A stretch of 64,000 nt of DNA from Lachnospiraceae bacterium (GTDB lineage Bacteria > Bacillota_A > Clostridia > Lachnospirales > Lachnospiraceae), in the NCBI GenBank assembly GCA_004556565.1, contig SFGN01000003.1, positions 1-64,000 of the forward strand, in the 5' to 3' direction. Shown here one piece after another: positions 16,201 to 24,494 of this stretch (its first letter is position 1; every line of letters starts with the position of its first letter). A program made the position numbers and the translations under genes. The notes under the pieces are model-generated. The model did not search any database. It was not told the DNA's origin and saw only the letters and a list, made by a program, of their open reading frames with translations.

Positions 16201-16442
16201 TGGCAAAGGGTAAACCAAAGCGTAAGCCATTCGGGATGAATTCCAGTCTGGCGGACGCAACGCAGGTAATGAGACAGCTTCCAGTGTCGGCAATGCTCTC
16301 ATCCATCGAAATGCAGATCAACATCCTGCAGGAGCGTGGAGTAGAGATACGAGACTGGGAGAACAAAGATCGAGTACTCAAGCAGGTAAGGATACTCGGC
16401 GGAAAAGCATACTTCCTTGCGGAGGACAAACCCAGGGATTAG
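16200..16442 (+). CDS. Small phage protein of unknown function
   Basis: Eighty residues. Basic start (AKGKPKRKPFG), then helices (MRQLPVSAMLSSIEMQINILQE) and a final short strand (KAYFLAEDKP). TAATG coupling to the previous gene. Spacing of 14 bases to the next gene suggests it belongs to the same transcript as the late regulator. No family recognised. Confidence 0.55.
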   Translation: MAKGKPKRKPFGMNSSLADATQVMRQLPVSAMLSSIEMQINILQERGVEIRDWENKDRVLKQVRILGGKAYFLAEDKPRD

Positions 16443-16456
16443 AAAGAAGGTAAACT

Positions 16457-16963
16457 ATGACACAAGACAGCATGGTAAACGAGGAACAAAAACTGCTTCT
16501 GAAACAGTACCTCGGACAGTATTATAATGCCAAAATGAAAAAGAAGCAGTTAGAAGCAAGGCTTCGTGCTTTCAGAGAAAATATGCTCGGCACAAAAGGG
16601 ATGCAATACTCCCCAGTGCCACGCAGCCAGACCAACAGCGTAGGAGACGGACCGGCAACGCAGGTCATTCGTGCAATGGAGATCGAGGACAGAATCGAAT
16701 CGCAGAAAGCAGAGATGGCAAAGACCATGCTGAATGTGATGAAAATCATGGACTTTTTACCAACGGATTCCACGGAACGAACAATCCTCGAATACAGGCA
16801 CATCGACTGTCTGAGTTGGAAGCAGGTGTGCAAGGAAGCAAACATGACAAGGACCCCATGCAACAAATATTACAACGCAGGAATTGACAAACTGCTTACA
16901 TACAAAAAAGTACAGTCGATTTTACAGGAGTTCGCCTCCTCCCAAAATCCCTCCAAGCCTTGA
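16457..16963 (+). CDS. ArpU/sigma-like late transcription regulator
   Basis: A 168-residue protein. The N-terminal half is coiled (AKMKKKQLEARLRAFRENM). The C-terminal part has a sigma-70 region 4-like HTH: TDSTERTILEYRHIDCLSWKQVCKEANMTRTPCNKYYNAGIDKLL. Small proteins of this kind (DUF1492, ArpU, RinA groups) end the early region of many Firmicutes phages and switch on late genes. Position just before the packaging genes fits. Which subgroup is not certain. Confidence 0.7.
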   Translation: MTQDSMVNEEQKLLLKQYLGQYYNAKMKKKQLEARLRAFRENMLGTKGMQYSPVPRSQTNSVGDGPATQVIRAMEIEDRIESQKAEMAKTMLNVMKIMDFLPTDSTERTILEYRHIDCLSWKQVCKEANMTRTPCNKYYNAGIDKLLTYKKVQSILQEFASSQNPSKP

Positions 16964-16969
16964 AATTGC

Positions 16970-16999
16970 TTGACTTCGGAGTAGGGGGGGGGGTAGAAT
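16970..16999 (+). promoter_or_regulatory. Promoter with G10 tract in the spacer
   Basis: TTGACT (16970-16975), an 18-bp spacer whose last ten bases are G (16984-16993), and TAGAAT (16994-16999). Loss of one G would give the optimal 17-bp spacing. GGGGTAGAATT (16990-17000) is also one arm of an inverted repeat with AATTCTACCCC (17032-17042). It drives the SWIM gene at 17059. Confidence 0.6.
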
Positions 17000-17058
17000 T
17001 GTACTGACAAAAACAAATATTTTCAGTGAATAATTCTACCCCTAAAAGGAGGAGCAAT

Positions 17059-17604
17059 ATGGGATTGAAAGATTACACAGATACGAAGAATGGACCGCAA
17101 CTGGCGGTACTGAAACACGCAGTCATCGGAGACAAAATAAGAGAGGTTGAAATAGAGAAAGGATTCCTAAAATTCAAAGGAACGATGACGGACAAGCACA
17201 CCAAGGAAGTGCATCATTGTACATTGGCAGGATGCGACTGCGAAGATTATAAAAAGCATAAACTGCCATGCGTACATATGTACAAGCTGGCATTGGAATA
17301 TGGAATGTACAAGGATGTTCAGAAGCGAGGATTCGCAGAAAAACTGGCAGGTTTAAGTGATGAAGCATTCGCATATTTTGAGAGTGCCATGTATGGCGGA
17401 TATTATGATGAAGAGAGAGATACCGAGGATGGTTCGTGGGAAAAGCTGACGCAGAAAATAAAAAGCGAATTATCCAGGGAAGAACTTCTGGAATTCCATC
17501 GTGGATATTTTATGTTTACGAAGCACGTCCAGAATGAAATCATTGGGTACATCTTGGCGACTTTTTCAGACCCACGCAGTATAGAGCGTAGAAAAAACCA
17601 GTAA
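17059..17604 (+). CDS. SWIM zinc-finger protein
   Basis: A 181-residue protein starting at the ATG after AAAGGAGGAGC; the in-frame ATG at 17026 lies inside the leader inverted repeat. Residues 50-75 form a SWIM-type finger CDCEDYKKHKLPCVH (CXCX8CXH). SWIM domains bind DNA or proteins. The gene stands alone between a promoter with a poly-G spacer and a strong terminator, so it may be a separately switched unit. The role is unknown; regulation of lysogeny or superinfection is only a guess. Confidence 0.7.
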   Translation: MGLKDYTDTKNGPQLAVLKHAVIGDKIREVEIEKGFLKFKGTMTDKHTKEVHHCTLAGCDCEDYKKHKLPCVHMYKLALEYGMYKDVQKRGFAEKLAGLSDEAFAYFESAMYGGYYDEERDTEDGSWEKLTQKIKSELSREELLEFHRGYFMFTKHVQNEIIGYILATFSDPRSIERRKNQ

Positions 17605-17676
17605 GAATAATTGCAGAAATATCAAGACTGAATTTTATACTGGAAAATTTCTGCAAAATTCAAACATCGAAAATTC

Positions 17677-17726
17677 AAGCCGACTTTTTGAAATCCATAT
17701 TCGGATTCAAAGGGTCGGCTTTTATT
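17677..17726 (+). terminator. Rho-independent terminator
   Basis: AAGCCGAC (17677-17684) pairs with GTCGGCTT (17714-17721), with inner arms TTTGAAATCC and GGATTCAAA, then TTTATTG. It ends the SWIM gene transcript. A further weaker hairpin GCAGAAAT/ATTTCTGC lies just before it. Confidence 0.8.
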
Positions 17727-18335
17727 GCATACGCAGAATAATGGCACAGAAAAAGCAATGTGAAATAATAGGCACGTATAGGGCGATGCGTAGCACTCAT
17801 TGTATAACACCCCCTATATACAGGGGTATAAGGGGTAGGAATTATAAGGGCATAACAGTGGGTACATATGACACGCAGAAAACAAGAGCAGGCGAGAGAG
17901 CACACAGCCACGCACACACCACAGCAGGCACAGGGGCATGGGGCAGGGCGGCACATCCACAGCGCCACAGACAAGACACAGAGACAACAGCACGCAGGAG
18001 CAGACACACCACACGAACAGGGTACACACAGAAGAAAGAACAAAAGAGTACACAAAAGTACATCGAGGTGTGCTATAGTGGTAGCGTGGAGCACAAGGGA
18101 ACAGACCACACGGTCACCCCAGACCACTCCACTTGCTCCCCTCAGAGAGGACATGGCACAAGGCATCAGAGCCTGCGCTGTGTCCTCTTTTGCGTGCAGG
18201 CGGGGCACGGCATCGCCGTAGGTACTACCCAGACCCAAAATGCAATGCGGGGCGAGGAAGGCGCGGCTTTTTTGCCGATAAAATACAAAAAAATTTTACC
18301 ATTTCGTTACGCAAAGCAGGGAAGGAGGCTTGGAA
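17727..18335 (+). other. Early/late spacer with a T-poor tract
   Basis: About 600 bp without a convincing gene. From 17868 to 18060 the plus strand has only a handful of T in 190 bases. Long frames here (for example 17868-18221, 117 codons, rich in H, T, Q, R) result from this bias and have no ribosome site or recognised domain. The segment may be a packaging or regulatory site, or an untranslated leader for the late operon. Confidence 0.45.
18085..18192 (+). ncRNA. Candidate small RNA before the packaging genes
   Basis: An extended -10 (TGCTATAGT, 18071-18079) has no clear -35. About 105 nt later AGAGGACA (18146-18153) pairs with TGTCCTCT (18181-18188) followed by TTTTG. In between, GTGGAG pairs with CTCCAC around an inner stem. 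A short structured transcript is likely but unproven; it may be a leader of the late operon. Confidence 0.35.
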
Positions 18336-19700
18336 ATGGATCAGAAACTGAAAACTGAACGCAGAAAACTGGCTGATTTAAAGGCAGCAGAATACAATCC
18401 ACGAAAAGCACTGACCCCGGACGATGCGGAATACCAGAAAATAAGGCGGAGCATTGAAGAATTCGGATACGTTGATCCCATCATCGTAAACGAGGATGGC
18501 ACAATCATCGGAGGACACCAGAGGGCAACAGTCCTCGCAGACCTCGGATACGAGGAAGTAGATGTGGTCGTAGTCGACCTTGACAAGCAGAGGGAGAAGG
18601 CTCTGAACATCGCACTGAATAAGATAACAGGCGAATGGGATGAGTTGAAATTAAAAGACCTCCTGCTCGACCTCGACCTCGGAGATTATGACATATCGCT
18701 GACAGGCTTCGAGCAGAACGACCTCACTGAACTGGTGGACAAACTCGCTATCGAACCGGAAGCAGTGGACGATGACTTCGATGAGGACGAAGCACTGGAG
18801 CAGGCAGAGTCTGAACCAGTAACAAAACTCGGAGATGTGTGGTTGCTCGGCAGACACAGGCTCATGTGCGGAGACAGTACCTCGCAGGACGACATGGCAG
18901 TTCTGATGAATGGAGAAATCGCAGACCTTGTCGTCACAGATCCGCCGTACAATGTCAACTACGGAGACAAGGCAGAGATGCTCGATGAGTACTTACCTGC
19001 AAAAGGACACCGCAATATCAATCACATCAAGAACGACAACATGGATAACCAGAGTTTCTATTCGTTCTTACTGGCAACATACCAGAGTGCCTATGAATTT
19101 ATGAGAGCAGGAGCGGCAATCTATGTATTCCACGCAGAAAGCACCGGACATATATTCAGACAGGCATTCCTTGACGCAGGACTGAAACTCGCCCAGTGTT
19201 TAATTTGGGAGAAAAATGCATTCGTCCTCGGCAGACAGGACTATCAGTGGAGACACGAACCGTGCCTGTATGGGTGGAAAGAGGGTGCGGCTCATTACTT
19301 CATCAATGACAGGACGCAGGACACCGTCATTCTGGAAGATGACATAGACTTCAATGCCATGAAGAAAAACGACCTCGTGGCATATCTTGAAGAACTCCGC
19401 AGGAAATACAGAGATCAGACGTCCGTTATTTACGAGAACAAACCTACGAGGAATGATATACATCCGACCATGAAGCCAATCGCACTGGTCGGAAAGTTTA
19501 TAACAAATTCCAGTAAATCCGGATGGAATGTACTGGATCTGTTCGGAGGAAGCGGCAGCACCCTCATGGCCGCAGAGCAACTCGGAAGGACTGCATTCAT
19601 CATGGAACTTGATGAGAGGTTCTGTGATGTGATTGTGAAACGGTGGGAAGATTACACCGGGCAGCAGGCAGTCCGAATACCTGCAGAGGAAGTAAAGTAG
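18336..19700 (+). CDS. ParB-like nuclease domain fused to DNA methyltransferase
   Basis: A 454-residue protein, ATG 7 bases after AAGGAGG (TTG at 18330 is an alternative). Residues 1-110 are a ParB/Srx-like domain (AAEYNPRKALTP, GGHQRATVLADLGYEEVDVVVVDL). Residues 160-450 are an amino-methyltransferase of the beta class with TDPPYNVNYGD (about 206-216), KPTRNDIHPTMKPIALV and DLFGGSGSTLMAAEQLGR. Such fusions sit next to terminase in many phages and methylate adenine or cytosine N4. A link to packaging or protection is inferred. Confidence 0.88.
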   Translation: MDQKLKTERRKLADLKAAEYNPRKALTPDDAEYQKIRRSIEEFGYVDPIIVNEDGTIIGGHQRATVLADLGYEEVDVVVVDLDKQREKALNIALNKITGEWDELKLKDLLLDLDLGDYDISLTGFEQNDLTELVDKLAIEPEAVDDDFDEDEALEQAESEPVTKLGDVWLLGRHRLMCGDSTSQDDMAVLMNGEIADLVVTDPPYNVNYGDKAEMLDEYLPAKGHRNINHIKNDNMDNQSFYSFLLATYQSAYEFMRAGAAIYVFHAESTGHIFRQAFLDAGLKLAQCLIWEKNAFVLGRQDYQWRHEPCLYGWKEGAAHYFINDRTQDTVILEDDIDFNAMKKNDLVAYLEELRRKYRDQTSVIYENKPTRNDIHPTMKPIALVGKFITNSSKSGWNVLDLFGGSGSTLMAAEQLGRTAFIMELDERFCDVIVKRWEDYTGQQAVRIPAEEVK

Positions 19701-19701
19701 A

Positions 19702-20262
19702 ATGGCAGACGAACAGCAGCAGGGCAGCTTCTACAGGGTAGAGGTCATTGCTTCTCTGTTCGGAGTAACTGTGAGAAGGGTGCAGCAGCTTACTCAAGAG
19801 GGCATCATATCAACGACCAAGACAAAAGAGGGAAATCGGTATGAATTAGCACCTACCATTCAGAGGTATGTGAAATACCTTTCAGACAAGGCATATGGAA
19901 AGAGTAAATCCGAAAAGGAATCTGAACTGAGGGAACAGAAACTGCAGGCAGAGATCGCCCTCAAAGAATCCCAGGGAGAAATGCACAGATTAAAGACAGA
20001 GATCGCATCGGGTAAGTACATCGACATAGAGGAAGTGAAGATGGACTATAGCCGATTTTTTGTTGCATTTAAGAAGTTCGCACTCTCCCTTCCGAGCCGA
20101 CTATCCGGAAGAATCAGCGGTCAATGTGACCCGATGGAAGTCCGGGCAATCGAAAAGGATCTGAATGCAGAAATAATCCGGTTGATGAACAGCTTTGTGG
20201 TGGCAGGCTGCACACCGGAAGAAATGGAAAAGAAAAAGCGTGGCAAGAAATCCGTATCGTAG
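19702..20262 (+). CDS. Terminase small subunit (Nu1-like)
   Basis: A 186-residue protein. Residues 10-45 form a MerR-like winged HTH (YRVEVIASLFGVTVRRVQQLTQEG) for DNA recognition, then a long coiled coil (SEKESELREQKLQAEIALKESQG) typical of lambda Nu1-like subunits, and a helical C terminus. It recognises the packaging site and recruits the large subunit, whose gene overlaps its end. TAG-A-ATG spacing from the methylase gene. Confidence 0.8.
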   Translation: MADEQQQGSFYRVEVIASLFGVTVRRVQQLTQEGIISTTKTKEGNRYELAPTIQRYVKYLSDKAYGKSKSEKESELREQKLQAEIALKESQGEMHRLKTEIASGKYIDIEEVKMDYSRFFVAFKKFALSLPSRLSGRISGQCDPMEVRAIEKDLNAEIIRLMNSFVVAGCTPEEMEKKKRGKKSVS

Positions 20263-22075
20263 ATACGAGGTCACAGAATACCAGAAGGAAGCCTTAAAGT
20301 TCCTACAGCCACCAGAGGACATCACGGTATCGGAGTGGGCAGACAAGTACAGGGTACTGGATGCCAAGACCTCTGCTATGCCGGGACCATGGCGGACAGA
20401 ACACACCCCATACCTCAAAGGCATTATGGATGAGTTCAACAATTACGAGACAGAGGAAATCATCTATGTGAAGCCTACGCAGGTAGGTGGAACAGAGTGC
20501 CTCCAGAACATGGTAGGTTACATCGTCCAACAAGACCCTGCACCGACCATGATCGTATACCCGACAGAAATGCTCGCCAAATCCGTATCGGAGAACAGAC
20601 TGCAGCCGATGTTCAAGGCATCGCCAGAACTCCGAAAGAGGTTTGATGAGAATTCGCAGTTGCTGGAATTGCAGTTTGATGGAATGTATCTAACACTGGC
20701 AGGTTCAAACTCTCCATCAAGCCTTGCGAGTAAGGCAATCAGATTCCTGTTTCTGGATGAGGTTGATAAATATCCGGGAGCATCCAAAAAGGAAGCAGAC
20801 CCAATCAGTCTGGCGAAGGAGAGAACAAAGACCTTCCACAACAGAAAGATATTTATCACAAGCACACCAACACTGAAAACAGGGCACATATGGAAAGCAA
20901 TGGAAGATGCAGACATAGAGAAGCACTACTTCGTTCCGTGTCCGCACTGCGGGGAATACATCGAACTGAAATGGAAGCAGATCCACTTCCCGAAAGAGGA
21001 AGGAATGAGTCATGCAGACCGTGCCGAGTTTGCAACTTATGTGTGCCAGGAATGCGGATGTGTGATTACAGACCAGGACAAGCCGGAAATGCTCCGCAAG
21101 GGAGAGTGGCGGACGGTAAAGGAAAATACCAAGTTCGTCCGCAAGGTAGCGTTCTGGATGAATACGCTCTATTCCCCATTCGTCCGTTTTTCAGAAATCG
21201 TCAAAGAGTTTCTGGACAGCAAGGATGACCCGGAGAAGCTGCAGAACTTTGTAAACTCATGGCTCGCAGAACCGTGGGAAGATACAAAACTGAAAACCAA
21301 CGCAGACCTCGTAATGGAAAGACAGACTGAGTACGAGGAAATGATAGTACCGGAGTGGGCGAAACTGCTCACAGCCGGAGTGGATGTGCAGGAGAACTGC
21401 CTGTACTGGAGCATCAGAGCATGGGGCAATTACCTCACAAGCCAGAACATAGCACACGGTCAAGCATTCTCATTCCAAGAGATAGAGAGGTTGATGAACC
21501 TCGAATACCAGATGCCGGACAGCACACCACTGGTCGTAGCACTGGCACTGATCGACTCCGGTAACGATGCGGATACCGTGTACGATTTCTGTGCCAACAA
21601 TTCAGAATGGGCACTTCCGTGCAAGGGTTCATCGAATCCGATGCTATCGCACTATAAGCTGTCAAAGGTAAATAAGAGCGACAGCAAGGCATACGGAATG
21701 AATCTGGTATTGATTGACACCGGGAAATACAAAGATATGATCGCAGGTCGAATGCAGAAAAAGAACGGCAGCGGATCATGGATGGTTTACCAGGGATGCG
21801 ACAGAGAATACGCAGAGCAGGTAACTGCAGAGCATAAGGTAAATGTAAAGATGGGAAATGGAAAAGTAAAGCAGGAATGGCAGCAGAAAACATCCCACGC
21901 AGACAACCATTACTTAGACTGCGAGGTGTACGCAGCGACAGCAGCAGATATCCTCGGAGTACGAACCCTGCATCTGAATGAGATACAGGAAAATGAGCAA
22001 CAAAAGCAACAGGAAACACCACAGTACACCCCGGAAGAACACTGGATCAGCCAGAACGAGGGGTCATGGGTATAA
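20240..22075 (+). CDS. Terminase large subunit (GpA family)
   Basis: About 611 residues. The N-terminal ATPase has a degenerate Walker A (KPTQVGGTE, as in GpA proteins) and Walker B FLFLDEVDKYP. Zinc-like pairs CPHCGEYIEL and CQECGC follow at about 245-285. The C-terminal nuclease region contains LTAGVDVQENCLYW and HADNHYLDCEVYAAT. It cuts and pumps DNA into the prohead. The start is uncertain: GTG at 20240 (MARNPYRRYEVT-like beginning) or TTG at 20195; both overlap the small subunit gene. Confidence 0.92.
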   Translation: MARNPYRRYEVTEYQKEALKFLQPPEDITVSEWADKYRVLDAKTSAMPGPWRTEHTPYLKGIMDEFNNYETEEIIYVKPTQVGGTECLQNMVGYIVQQDPAPTMIVYPTEMLAKSVSENRLQPMFKASPELRKRFDENSQLLELQFDGMYLTLAGSNSPSSLASKAIRFLFLDEVDKYPGASKKEADPISLAKERTKTFHNRKIFITSTPTLKTGHIWKAMEDADIEKHYFVPCPHCGEYIELKWKQIHFPKEEGMSHADRAEFATYVCQECGCVITDQDKPEMLRKGEWRTVKENTKFVRKVAFWMNTLYSPFVRFSEIVKEFLDSKDDPEKLQNFVNSWLAEPWEDTKLKTNADLVMERQTEYEEMIVPEWAKLLTAGVDVQENCLYWSIRAWGNYLTSQNIAHGQAFSFQEIERLMNLEYQMPDSTPLVVALALIDSGNDADTVYDFCANNSEWALPCKGSSNPMLSHYKLSKVNKSDSKAYGMNLVLIDTGKYKDMIAGRMQKKNGSGSWMVYQGCDREYAEQVTAEHKVNVKMGNGKVKQEWQQKTSHADNHYLDCEVYAATAADILGVRTLHLNEIQENEQQKQQETPQYTPEEHWISQNEGSWV

Positions 22076-22087
22076 AGGAGGCAGAGC

Positions 22088-22321
22088 ATGGCAGCAATAG
22101 AATCAAATTATAACGCTTCGGAAATGCTGACCGAAGTCAATAATGCCATTTATGCAGTGCTCGTAGGCGGCCAGTCATACAAGATTGGTACGAGACAACT
22201 CACCCGTGCCGACCTTAGTCTGCTCTACAAATTAAGGAACGACCTCACAGCACAGATTGCAGCAGAGGGTTCAACCAGTTTACTGGATGATACCTATGTC
22301 GCAGTATTCGATGGGAGGTAG
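22088..22321 (+). CDS. gpW-like head-tail joining protein
   Basis: Seventy-seven residues, AAGGAGG upstream. Helix-strand-strand-helix pattern of gpW: NASEMLTEVNNAIYAVLVGGQSYKIGTRQLTRADLSLLYKLRNDL. In lambda this protein closes the portal and joins head to tail. Placement between terminase and portal is the usual one. Confidence 0.8.
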   Translation: MAAIESNYNASEMLTEVNNAIYAVLVGGQSYKIGTRQLTRADLSLLYKLRNDLTAQIAAEGSTSLLDDTYVAVFDGR

Positions 22322-22324
22322 AAC

Positions 22325-23920
22325 ATGAACTGGTTAGACGGAATTATAGGTTTTATATCCCCGGAATGGGGAGCACGCAGGGAGGCATGGAGACAGAGCC
22401 TAACTGAAATGAGGAACTACGATGCAGGCAACTACGAAAGGGGAAATGCAAACTGGAGGGTACTCAATCAGTCGGCAGAATTCACGGACCGGTACAGTCG
22501 TGACAATGTACGTGCGAGAGCCAGAGACTTGGAACGAAACTCTGATATGATGAATTCAGTCATCGGAGCATACAAGCGGAACGTGATCGGCGGTGGATAT
22601 GCACTGCAGGCAAAGATCGGGAGTGACAAAACAAATGAACTTATCCAGACCGCATGGAAAAAATGGTGCAAAAAGCAAAACTGTGATGTGACAGGAACGC
22701 AGTCCTTCACCCAGATGATGAGAATGTGCGTGAAGCGAAAAAAGGTCGATGGCGGAATCCTTATTGTAAAGAGATACACAAAGGACGGATATCTCCCATT
22801 CAAGCTTCAGACATTCGAGGTAGATGAACTGGACAATTCCCAGATGATGCCGAAGAAAAAAGGCAATAAGGTAGTCGGTGGAATTGAAATGAATGAATAT
22901 AATAAGCCAATGGGGTACTGGATCAGACAGTATTCCGTGGACGGAATGGCACTCTCGACCCCGGTATATGTGGATGCGAAAGATGTCATTTTTTTATACA
23001 CGAAACACCGTCCATCACAGGTGCGTGAAATGTCAGACATGAGTCCGACTATCACAAGAATCCGAGATGCCAACGAATTTATGACAGCGGTATCGGTAAA
23101 GGAAAGAATAGCGGCCTGCCTTTCAGTATTCATCAAAAAGCAGTTACCGACAACCGGAATCGGCCGCCAGAATGGAAGCGTTCCGGGGACACACCAGGAC
23201 TACCAAGGAAAAACCATCGCACCCGGCATGATAAAGGAACTGAATGCCGGAGATGAGATACAGGTCGTAAACCCAACCGGACAGGCGACAGATGCAGCAA
23301 GCTACATCAAACTGCAGCAGAGACTTGTCGGGGCAGGACAGGGAATCAGCTACGAAGCAACAAGCCGTGATATGTCAGAGAGCAACTACTCATCAACGAG
23401 ACAGGGCATCATCGAGGATGATATGACATACGCAGAGGAAAAAGAGATGCTGATGGAAGTCATGGACGAAATATATGAAACTTTCGTTATTTCACTATGG
23501 CTCGCAGGAGAACTGGACGCAAAGGACTTCTGGGATAATAAGGACAAATACTTCGAACACACATGGATCACAGCACCAAAGAAATGGATTGATCCACAGA
23601 AAGAAGCAAATGCAAACAAGATTGCTCTCAACACAGGACAAAAGACATTTAAGCAGATTGCAGCAGAACAGGGTCGTGACTGGAAAGAGCAGATTGATGA
23701 AATGGCAGAGGTACTCGAATATGCAAAGGATAAGGGTATCGACTTAGGAGGTGTGATTTTTGATCAGACAGCAGCAGAACTCTATGAGGATGAAGAACCT
23801 TCCAACGCTCCTCAAGAGGGAACAGGACAGCAAACCGGAGAAGAAACCGGGCAGGAAGCAGGCGAAGGCGATGGGGAATCGCAAGAAGGAAAAACAGACG
23901 ACCAGGGAACTGACGGTTAA
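22325..23920 (+). CDS. Portal protein (lambda family)
   Basis: A 531-residue protein, 3 bases after gpW. Features of the lambda-type portal: NWRVLNQSAEFTDRYSRDNVRARARDLERNSDM near the start, then VIGGGYALQAK, SYEATSRDMSESNYSSTRQG (about 340-360) and a Glu/Gly-rich tail (EEPSNAPQEGTGQQTGEE). It forms the dodecameric ring for DNA entry. The tail region overlaps the protease start by 50 bases. Confidence 0.92.
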   Translation: MNWLDGIIGFISPEWGARREAWRQSLTEMRNYDAGNYERGNANWRVLNQSAEFTDRYSRDNVRARARDLERNSDMMNSVIGAYKRNVIGGGYALQAKIGSDKTNELIQTAWKKWCKKQNCDVTGTQSFTQMMRMCVKRKKVDGGILIVKRYTKDGYLPFKLQTFEVDELDNSQMMPKKKGNKVVGGIEMNEYNKPMGYWIRQYSVDGMALSTPVYVDAKDVIFLYTKHRPSQVREMSDMSPTITRIRDANEFMTAVSVKERIAACLSVFIKKQLPTTGIGRQNGSVPGTHQDYQGKTIAPGMIKELNAGDEIQVVNPTGQATDAASYIKLQQRLVGAGQGISYEATSRDMSESNYSSTRQGIIEDDMTYAEEKEMLMEVMDEIYETFVISLWLAGELDAKDFWDNKDKYFEHTWITAPKKWIDPQKEANANKIALNTGQKTFKQIAAEQGRDWKEQIDEMAEVLEYAKDKGIDLGGVIFDQTAAELYEDEEPSNAPQEGTGQQTGEETGQEAGEGDGESQEGKTDDQGTDG

Positions 23921-24494
23921 TTCCATCAGAGCCATGGAAGGCGAGGGGAATGAGCGGAAGTTCATTCTTTCTTTTTCGTCCGAAGAACCATACGAGAGAT
24001 GGTGGGGAACAGAAATCCTCGATCATTCAGACGGAGCAGTAGACCTTACACGATTAAATGAAATCGGGGTCGTGCTCTTTAATCACGACAGGGATGAAGT
24101 CATCGGAAAAGTTAACCGTGCATGGATTGAGAATATGCGTGGAATGGCAGAGATTGAATTCGATGAAGATGACAAATCCGAACTCATCTATCAGAAAGTG
24201 GCATCCGGCACACTAAAGGGAGTGTCTGTAGGATACCAGATAGACTCATGGGAGGAAGTAATGCCAAACAAACAGTCGGCAGATGGCAGGTTCACAGGAC
24301 CGGCAGACATCGCAAGAAAGTGGACACCTTACGAAATTAGTATCGTGAGCGTGCCTGCGGACCCAACGGTCGGTGTAGGCAGGGAACTGGAGGAAGAAAC
24401 CGAGCAGGGAACGCAGAGCCGCTCTACAGACTGGTTCGAAAGGCAACTTCAAATAAATAAAAATATCATCAACCAAGGAGGTAACAGACGATGA
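23871..24494 (+). CDS. Prohead protease (HK97-like)
   Basis: A 207-residue protein starting at ATG 23871; an earlier in-frame ATG at 23760 lies deep in the portal gene. Serine protease features: VVLFNHDRDEVIGKV (catalytic His), LKGVSVGYQI (catalytic Ser region) and WTPYEISIVSVPADPTVGVGR. It cleaves scaffold or capsid N termini during maturation. Overlaps the capsid start by 4 bases. Confidence 0.88.
   Translation: MGNRKKEKQTTRELTVNSIRAMEGEGNERKFILSFSSEEPYERWWGTEILDHSDGAVDLTRLNEIGVVLFNHDRDEVIGKVNRAWIENMRGMAEIEFDEDDKSELIYQKVASGTLKGVSVGYQIDSWEEVMPNKQSADGRFTGPADIARKWTPYEISIVSVPADPTVGVGRELEEETEQGTQSRSTDWFERQLQINKNIINQGGNRR

Noticed and set aside
17741..18358. A 205-codon plus-strand frame in the T-poor spacer
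   Set aside because: It results from absence of T-containing stop codons, has no ribosome site, crosses the candidate RNA and runs into the methylase start.
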